From NCBI GenBank assembly GCA_911728435.2, contig OU452216.1:7142342-7206341 (forward strand): a stretch of DNA of 64,000 bases, written 5' to 3'. Made by a program: the position numbers and the translations under genes. The notes beneath the pieces are model-generated. The model searched no databases, was not told the origin of the DNA, and saw nothing but the letters and a program-made list of their open reading frames with translations. Source of the stretch: Apoderus coryli. Taxonomy: Eukaryota > Arthropoda > Insecta > Coleoptera > Attelabidae. Every line of letters begins with the position of its first letter. Position 1 is the first letter of the stretch. Shown piece after piece: positions 9,696 to 21,600 of this stretch.

Positions 9696-12600
9696 CTAGA
9701 ATAATATTTCAAGTATTTTAGGATGTTTGCATAATTTGTATTATTTAAGCAACAAAACAGTCAACAAGATGCAGATTTCTAATATTTGTCATGCTAAAAA
9801 TATATTAACCAAAACTCCATGCAATGGCTCAGGAAGGCATGTACCTCCTTTTGAGTTGTTGCGCTGGCTTGTCTTGTTTCCGAAAGTGGAAAAAGAACTC
9901 CATAGGAAGAAATTAAATTAAAAAAGTTACATTACTGGTGTGGTGGGGTCTGTGCGACCCCCCGTTAGCGTGGTGGGGTCCGACAGACCCCAAAGGATAT
10001 TTCTGGAAATATAGGACCTCCACACATAACTGGTGTTATGGGGTCTGTGCGACCCTATTTTAGTGTGGTGGTGTCAGACAGACCCCAACGGATATTTCTG
10101 AAAATATAGGACCTCCACACATTACTGGTGTGGTGGGGTCTGTGCGACCCTCCGTAAGTGAGGTGGAGTCAGACAGACCCCACCCGATATTTCTGGAAAT
10201 ATAAAACCACTCCACATTATTGGTGTTGTTGGGGTCTGTGTGACCCTCCGTTAGTGTTTTGGGGTCAGACCGACCCCATGGAATATTTCTGGAAATATAG
10301 AACCACTCAACATTATTGGTTGGGTCTGTGTGACCCTCCGTTAGTGTGGTGAGGTCAGCCAGACCCCAACGGATATTTCTGGAAATGTAGGACCACCACA
10401 TTGCTGGTGTGGGGGGCTCTGTGTGACCCTCCATTAGTGTGGTGGGGTCAGACAGACCCCATCGGATATATCTGGAAATATCGGACCACCCCACATTACT
10501 GGTGTGGTTGGGGTCTGAGTGACCCAACCACGCCAGAAATATCAGTGGGGGTCTGTCAGACCCCACCATACTAACGTAAAAATAATGTCAGAAATAAATA
10601 AAAATAACTCAAAAACATAAAAAAAAAGAAATAAAAAACAAAAAATAACACAAACTCTCATGCAACGATATGCAAAATTAAAAATGTGGAAACAAAATCA
10701 AAACAACATCATTGGCGTGCAAGAGTAAATCGTCTTACGTGGGTGTGGCAGCAAATTTGATCGGTTGAGGCAGATTTAGATTATTCGGATGTGCCGGTGC
10801 TGCTTTGTAACTGCAATAAGGCAGTGGAAAACGCCAACTGTATAAACTAAAATACGGTTTTTGTTCTAAAAAGACTGGCAAAATAAACAAAACAAAAAAT
10901 AATAATACAAAGTAATAATTTTCAGATTTATCCCAAACAAATAAAACAGGGTCATCCTGTAAAAAAATTACACCAAATATACAAAATCCTTCACCACGCA
11001 AAATGAAATAAAAACAAAAGCAAATTGAAAGTATAAAATCAAAATCCATACCTGCTCAATTTTGGATCTTCCTCGTCTTTTTTCGCTGACTTCGTCCGAT
11101 CGCAACACATTGCAATGATGCCGGTCCTGTTCACACAGAAGCAGGTCACGTCGATGAGCAACAGTACTATGACAACTGCCGCTACAACTATTCCAACTAT
11201 GGCAGTACTACTCATCGCTGCAGTGGTCACAGGTACTACCGGATCCACTCCTAGAAGAATCATCCAAAATATATTCAAATAATTTTTTCCTTTAGATTTT
11301 GATTTGAAGTTGTAGTTGTTAATGTATAAACTTTGATTTAACGTATGTTTCGAGTTGTTTCATCCTTCATCTTCAGCCGAGCACCTTCCAGTATAATTGT
11401 TTCGAATTTTTTAAACAAGTGCCAAAGTTCACGATTAAAAACATCCCCAGCATTCCAAAAATCAAAGTGTATTTATTTTTTTGTATATCCATACACGATG
11501 GCAAACAGAAGTGTATATTCCTTTATTTCGGAAACCTAATTATTAAAGGGACAATTTTATTGTCTTTCAGAGTATTTCATAATATACAGGGTGTTCCTTT
11601 TGACTAACAAAAAAAAAAGACTGACTAAGAGTTTCCGGATGTTTTCTTTTAATATTTCTGATAACATTGATAAATTCTTAATAAGAAGAAAAGACGAATT
11701 TTCTTTTAAATATAAATAAATAATTTTTCAAGGTTTCAAGGCTTGAGAGAAGATGAAGGTAAAATTGCCCGCGAATCACTCTGCAAATAAATTCAGAGAA
11801 CATTAAATTAATAACAATACAGTCCAATGAGCCAAAAAGAGACCTTAAACAGTTACTATATTACATATGTAAGTAGTGGTTTTGGTTTAATCGTTCTTCA
11901 GTTGCCACTTGTACTGTCTTTGATAATTGCAAGATTTGAGACAACTTGTCCTTGATATTACTAGTGACATTTGAAGAAAAATTTGTTTGTATGTGTGGTT
12001 TTTGGAACATCAAAATGCATATTATCATAAATATAAAGAACATTACTGGTGTTGGGGTCTGTGTGACCCTCCGTTAGTGTGGTGGGGTCAGAGAGACCCC
12101 AACAGATATTTCTTGAAATATAGGACCACCACACATTGTTGGTGTGGTGGGGTCTGTGTGACCCTTCGTTAGTGTGGTGGGGTCAGACAGACTCCAACGC
12201 ATATTTCTGGAAATATAGGAGCACCCCACATTACTGGTGTGGTGGGGCCTGTGTGACCCCTCCGTTAGTGTGGTGGGGTCAGTCAGACAGACACTTAATA
12301 TCTAATTACTATATTATGCAAGAACAGCTATACTAAAATTGTAAATGACTAAGAAATTTTAGAAACAGTCTCAACGATGTATCAATAACGATTTGTGTGT
12401 CCTTCGAGGCTTACCATTGTGGCAAAGATGCAGACTTTTTTGCCCAACAATATGCCGATTACTTCTGAAGAAAAAATAATGAAAAACCCCTGCTTTACAA
12501 AAAAAAAAAAACAGAAAATAAGTTGATGATGGATCCAAGAAACCAAAAAGCAGAAAAAATGCTGCAAAGCAGTGATTTTGTTTTTGTAAAATTAAAAATG

Positions 12601-15600
12601 AATAACAAAGAAAATGCCAAGCCAGCAATTTTAAGGCAACTTTGCCACAATTTAACAGTACAGGAAATTTTTGATTCAGCTTGAAAATGTACTAAAGTTT
12701 TCTTCGGCTAGTTAAGACTTTTCCTAAAATTGCATAAAACCCATAACATTTGTTAGTGAAGTGAAGTACAACAGAACGATATAATTAATTCATGCTGTAT
12801 TAACCACAGTCAAAAATTCTGTAACGATTTCATACAGGGTGTTGCTTTTAAAACAACTGTAATACGAGAACGGACTACGCCATTTTCTTGGGAAACTTCT
12901 GCTGAAGAGAGGCCCTGTATAAATACATGTAAAGATGCTAAATCAAGTTATTAATGATGAAGAATGTGTCCTAATTTAGTACAGGAAATCTACTAACAAT
13001 AAAAGCATGCAAAAGCCACCAAAAAGCTGTTAGGAAAACAGTGAATCTATTCAATCTCATACCGTTCTACACAGAACTTCCAAATTAATAATAACATACT
13101 GTGTGTTAATATTATTAAAATGAATCTACGTACATATTTTTGGTATTTATCCCACACTTTGTAAAAACACAAAAACCACTTTTACACACATAAACACTAC
13201 CGAAAAAGGAAGTTAGCACAATATTTTGATGAAATTGTCAATTATTCTTAGACGTTCGACCCTAGCTAGGGTCATCATCACTTACAATTTTAAATTATGT
13301 TCTTGCTTTCCACTAAGTTGTATCTGAAGATGACCCTAGGTAGGGTCGAAACATGTCTTTCGAAAAACTAAAAAATAACAAATAAATTTAATTATTTTTT
13401 TACGAAAGACATGTTTCGACTCTTAAAGTTCTTAAAAACAATTTTTTTTTTTTTTTGAGAATTTTAGTTTCTTGAAAACAATTTTATTTTTTTAATTTTT
13501 AACAAAAAGTTACTAAAAATTAAAACAAAAAAATCGTTTTCAAGAACCTGAAATCCCAAAAAAAAAATTCTACATGTTTCGACCCTAGCTAGGGTTATCA
13601 TCAGTTGCAATTGTAAGTTATGTTTTTTCTTCCCACTCAATTGTAACTCGTGAAGACCCTAGGTAGTGTCGAAACATGTCTTTCGGATTTTTTTTAATAA
13701 TTATTAAAAAAATTGTTTTTAATATTTCCGTAAGACATGTTTCGACCCTAGCTGGGGGGGTCATCATCAGTTGTAATTTTAAGTTATGTTTTTCTTTCCA
13801 CTAAGTTGTAACTGATGATGATGGTGGGGTCTGTGTGACCCTCAGTTAGTGTGGTGGGGTCAGACAGACCCCAGCGCATATTTCTGGAAATATAGGACCA
13901 CCCCACATTACTGGTGTGGTGGGGTCTGCGTGACCCTCCGTTAATGTGGTGGGGTGAGACAGACCACAACGGATATTTCTGGAAATATAGGACCACCCCA
14001 CATTACTGGTGTGGCGGGGTCTGTGTGACCCTCCGTTAGTGTGGTGGGGTCCGACAGACCCCAATAGATATTTCTGGAAATATAGGACCACCACACATTG
14101 CTGGTGGGGGTCTGTGTGACCCTTCGTTAGTGTGGTGGGGTCAGACAGACCCCAATGAATATTTCTGGAAATATAGGACCACCCCACATTACTGGTGTGT
14201 GTCTGTGGGTCGACATATGTCATTCGAAAAAAAAAATTATAATTAAAAAAAATTTCTGAAAGACAGGTTTCGACTCTTAGTGGAAATTTGTTTTTTTATT
14301 AATGATTAAAAAAAATTATTTTTTATTTTTCCGAAAGACATGTTTCGACCCTACCTAAGGTCATCATCAGTTGCGATTTTAAGTTATGTTTTTCTTTCTA
14401 CTAAGTTGTAACTGATGATGATCTAAGTAGGGTCGAAACATGTCTTTCGGATTTTTTTTATAATTATTAGATTTTTTTTTAATACTTCCATAAGACATGT
14501 TTCGATCCTACCTAGGGTCAGCATCAGTTACAACTTAGTGGAAAGAACGAACATAACTTAAAATTGTAACTGATGATGGCCCTAGCTAGGGTCGAAACAT
14601 GTTTTTCAGGAAAAAAAATTAATAATCAAATAATTTGGTGGATGTGACAGAGTTTTATTGCTATCCAATAGGATTTTTGTTAAGGGCTGAAAAATTCATC
14701 CACAGAGTAATATCCGATTCCCACTTTTTTGCCATTTAAATTCTTGATCATAATATTGTAACTTATTATAATGACTTTAGTTGTCGAGAAACTTTTGTTT
14801 CTTGTAAATAACAAAAAAAAAAATTGCTGCTTAAATAAATTAAAAAATATTATAAATAATGTACCTCACCGAATATTATTTATTTAACTTCAATTTTTAT
14901 GACGCGCCCCCCTATACAGTTACGCATAAACTAGTTTTAATGTTAAATTACCTGTCGATAAATATTTAAAATATTAAATTTAATTCCCGTACGTATCAAA
15001 GTGTAAAACAAATTAGAAAAAATAGTCTCCTTACACTTTGCACTGCTATAAAATAAAACTGAGTGAAATTGCAAGGAATCCAAGTACACTCCCATTATAT
15101 ATTACAGTAGTTATTACCATAGTAATGATAGAAAACAATAGAATAAAAATAAACCAAGTGGAACTATGTTTACGATAATATTACTTTGTTGTTGTTGGAG
15201 GTAATTTATCAGGGTGTAACAACTAAACCCACAAACGATGAAAGCAGATGTCTGTATGGTTTGGTCCTTCGATTTAACTAAAAATGAAAGTCTGGTAAAA
15301 AGGTTTTTCACTACCAAAAAAAAATTAAAACAATATAAAAAAAAGGGGGCAATTAAGGAATATCTAATTGTGCAACGATTTGTTTAAAATATTTTTCTTT
15401 AATATTTAAAAAATATAAACAAATTTGTTTATAAAAAAAATCAAATTTATTCTAAAAATCTTTTTTTCTTTTTTTTTTGCTCAAATACATTTTTTAAATA
15501 AACAATAATAATATTCTTCAATTGTTATAATATTATCGTTAAATTTAAATTAATTATTATTAATTAATACTGTTGTACTTAATTACAAGTATTTTATATT

Positions 15601-18600
15601 GATACAAAAAAATACTGTAAATGTACGATTTGGCAGTAGTCATTTTTGTAGTTAATGACAAATTTTTATATAAGAGGGGGTCGTTTAAATAATAATTAAT
15701 AAGTTACATGGTCCTTCGAGCCAGAATTTGTAAAAACTCTTATTTCTGGTAAAAGTTCACCTATAAAAATGGTTGAAAAAAATCATAAAAATAATTTTTT
15801 AGAGGTTTAGGATTATTAGAAGAAATTCCGTTCATAAAAATCAAATTTTGGTTTTTAATTTTATTTTTGCAGGAAGTTACAAGAAATCTAAAATATATAT
15901 TGCATATATAAGGCAAGAAATGGGGTGGGCCAAACAGCATTCCGTATGCAAGGTGGAAAGTCTGAAATGGGGACTAAAAAATTAAAAAAAAAAATTTTTA
16001 CGACCCCCTCTGAACAAAATTATTAAATAAATATTCTAATATCATTTTTTATGTTGCTGAACCATTTTTGCTTTTATTTTTTTTTTTCTTTGGATTTCAA
16101 CAATTTTAAATTTAAAAAAAAATTCTACGACCCCTCTTGAACAAAATTAATAAATAAAATTCTTTTTTTACCATTTTTCCTTGTAATTTTTATTTCTTTG
16201 GGTTTCAGTTTTTTGAAAACAATTTGTTTTTTTTATTTATTTTTTTTTGGATTTCAGGTACTTGAGAATTTTTTTTTTTTTTAATTTTTAGCAAAAAGTT
16301 ATGAAAATTTTAAAAAAGATAAATTAAAAAAAAAAATAATTCGTTTTCAAGAACCTGAAACCCAAAGAAAAATAAATAAAAAAAAATTCTACGACCCTCT
16401 CTGAACAAAATTAATAAATAAATATTCTTTTTTTTATGTTCTTGAATTTTTTACTTTGAGTTTTTATTTCTTTGGATTTGTTTCTTGGTGAAAAATATTT
16501 TTTTTCTTTGGGTTTCAAGTTCTTAGAATTTTTTTTTTTTTTTGAGAATTTCAGTTTCTTGAAAACAATTTAATTTTTTAATTTCTAACAAAAAGTTACC
16601 AAAAATAAACAAAAATTCGTTTTCAAGAACTTGAAACCCAAAGAAAAAAAAAATTCTACGACCCCCTCTGAACAAAATTAATAAAAAAATATCCTTTTTT
16701 TTTTGTTCTTTGAACTATTTTTCCTTTTATTTTTTTTTTTCTTTGGATTTCAGGTTCTTGAAAACAAATTTTTTTAATTTCTAGCAAAAAGTTACTAAAA
16801 ATTAAAAAAAAAAAATTAAAAATCATTTTCAAAAACCTGAAACCAAAAGAAGAAAAAAAAATTGTTTTCAAGAACCTGAAACCCAAAAAAAAATTTTTTT
16901 AAATTTCTACGACCCCCTCTGAACAAAATTAATAAAAAATATTCTTTCTTTTCTGGTACGCAATAACCTGCTCACATTTAGTTACGTAATAACAATTATT
17001 AAATTACATTAAACATCTTACATTTAATTAATATAATTTGATCAAATTAATTTATTGTTCGCATTAGCTGTTTTAATTAAATTCATTAAAATTAGTCCAC
17101 TAATAACTGTTATTTAAACATTTATCCACTGAAGAAAAAAACAACATTTAAAATTATTATCGTAAATGCTGGTGGATAATTGAAATAAACAACACTTCCT
17201 GTTGTACCGGAAGTCCTATATGCACCTTCTGTTGGGTTAGAAATACAATTATTTGAACTTCATTGAATATTCGAAAAAAATGCGTACAAAAGCTTAAAAC
17301 ACACAAAACAAAAATATATATACAGGATGATGATGACCATGATGGACCCCTGTCCCCAGTGAGAAAAAAATTAAAAAAAAGGGTCTCGTATCAAAAATAT
17401 TATAATTTTGACATTTTCATTCATGGTATACAGGAATCTTTAGTAGAATATCATGGATACACCCTGTATATTATTGTATATAACAAAAAAAATAAATAAA
17501 AATTAATAAATTCCTGAAAAAATTCGCATTTATAGTAAAGTTTGTAAAATATTAAAAAATAAACTAATTACAAAAATAATAAAATTAAATTAATAAAAAA
17601 AAACACAATAACTAATTAATAAACTCAACAAAACACGACACAAAAACAACAAAAATATACAAATTAAAATAAATACAACTACTGTTACTACGGATTGTAT
17701 TATATGAGTAATATTGTCTGCCCTCACCTCTTGCTGTCCGTACACGGATTTGAGCTGCCGTACTAGCACCGATAGCATTGTGAGCTGTCAGTTCGATCCG
17801 GTACACTGTGTCCGGATGTAAACTCTCCAGTTGGTAACTGGTGTACTGCTCTGACTGCTCAATGGGTTCAATACACTCTTTGTCTACCCATTGCCCGTTG
17901 ATTTTTTCACTCTAAAATAGATCAACGACTATCAAACGTTGTTTCGTCGTTCCCATCTTCAGTCGAGGTGAAATCGCAACGTATTTGGTTCAAGAATTGT
18001 GGTGAAATTATAAAATGATCAGTCCTGAAGATTTATCTTAGTTTTTTTAGTCCAATTTTTGGACCTGAAGATAAATCTTCAGGACCAAAAACGAACAACG
18101 AATTGGGACTAAAAAAATGATGATTTGGATAATAATAAGCAAATCTGACTCACCGCACAGTATTTGACAGTGTAAAACATGATCCGTTCGCCATTATCAG
18201 CCGGTACATTCCATCGCAGTTCAAAGTGATCCGCATATGGACTCACTGTAATCACTTCCCGTCGATCACTGACATTATCGTCATTATCACTGTGACTGGG
18301 GACTAGGATCTTGGGTTGGGCTGGTTGGGAACGTCGTGGCATCGTTATCGAAGGTATGTTGAGCCAGCCACCCATACCAACATCGTTGCGAGCGCAAAAT
18401 TGGAAGTCGTACGTTTCTTCTGCGATGAGGTTCTCCAGGATATATGGAGCGCCTTGAAACATGGAAAATATATACGTTAAAGTATCCCAGGATAGGGAAG
18501 AATAGGAGTTATACCTGCACTCCAAGTGTGGTTCGAGGAATAGTCCCAGGAAGGCATTCGTTGTGGCTTGTAGCGAACTGTATATGAACGTATAGGCAAT

Positions 18601-21600
18601 CCATGGTACTCGGTGGGTGGTACGATGCTGAAAGTTATGGTTGTGGCTGTTTTGGAGACTCCGCGGACCTGAAAGGTCATCGGTAAGCAATTTATGAAAG
18701 GTTTTCGCAGTGTTTTTCCCATTATCAGTTCTGGGAGCACCTTGATGGTGTCTGGCCAAACGATATTTGGAATTTCTCTTCGCCAAATTTAGTCGGAATA
18801 AGTTACATGGTCCTTCGAGCAGGATTAATAAATTTATTCCAGGTCCTTCAAGCTGGATTTGTCAATACTCTTATTACAGGTGAATCTAAAAAAGTTACAG
18901 GGTCCTTCGAGCCGGATTTTTACATTTCCAGATAAATCTGAAAGTCACATGGTCCTTCGAGCCAAATTTGTAAATTTCCAGGTAAATCTGAAAGAGTCAC
19001 ATGGTCCTTCGAGCCGCATTTGTAAATTTCCAGATAAATCTGAAAGAGTCACATGGTCCTTCGAGCTAGATTTGTAAATTTCCATGTAAATCTGGAAAAG
19101 TCACATGGTCCTACGAGCTGGATTTGTAAATTTCCAGGTAAATCTGAAAGAGTCACATGGTCCTTCGAGCCGAAGTTGTAAATTTCCTGGTAAATCTGAA
19201 AGAGTCACATTGTCCTTCGAGCTGGATTTGTAAATTTTTAGGTAAATCTGAAAAAGTCACATGGTCCTTTGAGCCGAAGTTGTAAATTTCCAGGTAAATC
19301 TGAAAGAGTCACATCGTCCTTTGAGCTGGATTTCTAATTTCAAGGTAAATCTGAAAGAGTCACATGGTCCTTCGAGCTCGATTTGTAAATTTCACGGTAA
19401 ATCTGAAAGAGTCACATGGTCCTTCGAGCCGAAGTTGTAAATTTCCAGGCAAATCTAAAAGAGTCACATCGTCCTTTGAGCTGGATTTCTAATTTCAAGG
19501 TAAATCTGAAAGAGTCACATGGTCCTTCGAGCTAGATTTGTAAATTTCAAGGTAAATCTGAAAGAGTCACATGGTCCTTCGAGCCGAATTTGTAAATTTC
19601 CAGGTAAATCTGAAAGAGTCACATGGTCGTTCGAGCCGGGTTTGTAAATTTACTCTTATTACAGGAAAATCTGGATTTTTCTTCGCTAAATTTAAGTTAT
19701 TAATATATTCATGAAGTGAACAATTCAACTTACTTGGTTAATTGTTCCCGGTACGTGCGCCTCCCTCAAATCCAACATAATTGAGGCCTCACCCAACTCA
19801 TTCCTCGCTATACATTCGTACATACCAAACAGGCGACGTTCACTGCGTGGCGTGACAATTAAATAGGAGACAGGACCACGTCCAACTACTTGAAATGCAT
19901 TCCGCGGCACAATGTTAGCCGCCATAGTCTCCTCATTGATTTCAACACCACCCCATCTCCACACTATCGTCGCATTGGGAATAGCTTCAGGCAGGCACGT
20001 CAAATTGCCAGGTTTCCCATTCCAACTCCAAATTGGAGGTAAATCTCTTGTCAAATTAAATGTCGGCTTAAACTTCACGGTGATGTGGCCATTTTTGTAT
20101 GCAACTCCAGCAGAGTTTTCCGCTATACACTCATATAAACCGTCATCACTTCTCGACACATTTGTTATGGCTAAAGTACCAATCGTCTCAGCCTTATCTC
20201 CGATGATTACCTGAGTCAGATTGATGCGTGAATCGGTGGGCTGTTGGCCATCTTGGAACGGATGTTCTGAACTGAGTTTTCTAAAGAAAAAAAAAATTAT
20301 TTTATTTTTTTTTTCTTTGGGTTTCAGGTTCTTGAAAACAATTTTTTTTGGATTTCAGGTTCCTGAAAACAATTTTTTTAAATTTCAGGTTCTTGAAAAC
20401 AATTTTTTTTGGATTTCAGATTCTTGAAAACAATTTTTTTTTGTTGTTTTTTGGATTTCAGGTTTCAGGGAAAATAATGAAAAAAAAAAACTAAAGAAAA
20501 ATTTTTTGTTTTAAAGAACCTGAAAACCAAACGAAAAAACTTAAAAAAAAATGTTGTTTTCAAGAACCTGGCACCCAAAGAAAAATCAGAAATTTTCTGG
20601 AAAAGTTACATGGTCCTTCGAGCCGAATTTGTAAATTTTTAGGTAAATCTGAAAAAGTGACATGGTCCTGCGAGCCGAATTTGTAAATTTTTAGGTAAAT
20701 CTGAAAAAGTTACATGGTCCTTCGAGCCGAAAATTAATAAAGGGTGAAAAATAATAAAAAAGGTGAGAAAATAATTCTCCCGGCTAAAACTTACCTAAAA
20801 GTAACTTTCGGCGGTGGTCGACCTTGAACTTTACATACCAAACTTGTGTCATTTGTTATCGCTGACGTTACATTCCAAAGCTCATAGATTTTTGGCTTGA
20901 CGATCACATTTATTTTCACTGTTTCTTGTACACGCCCTGTAAACAGTTAAACAAAAAAAAATAAAAACCAACCCTCCACACTAGCGGCATCTATTCTGCT
21001 TTATTCGAGTCTTCTTTCTACCAGCGTGTGTGAAAATTCCCGTCAAGCACAACTCAATCGATACCGCTTGCTATACTTTTTCGTTTCAACTACAGATGTC
21101 GCTATAGACTAAGAACAACTTACCCACAGGATTCTCAGCGATACACTGATACTCAGCATCATCCCCAAACTCCACACGATTCATAATCAGTTCCCCAGTG
21201 ATTTTCTTCACATCAAATCGATCGGTCTTCGATAAATCCTGTCTGGTTGCAATTTTAATCCATGTGTATGTCGGTGGTGGTTTTCCACTAGCCGAGCATT
21301 GGACTGAAGCAGTCTCTCCCTCAACGACAGTCACTTGAGGCATCGCTTGAATCTTTGGAGGCACCTGCACCTCGACCTAATGGAGACACAAGTCAATTTC
21401 ATGGGGGGAATTTAGAATGGTTGATTCTTACCTTGATGTTCCTATTTTGGATCTGCCCAGTACTATAAACGACTGCTGAACATTTATATACACCATCGTC
21501 TCGTTCATTAACCGAAGTTACCATCAAACCATCGTCTTTTAACACGTACTTCTGGTCAGTACCGATGAGCTGGTCGTTTTTGTACCTTTCCAACAAATAA

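Noticed and set aside
10060..10569. 169-codon minus-strand frame and similar frames at 13784-14223
   Set aside because: They run through the 95-bp tandem repeat and simply repeat its translation. No start context or splice support.
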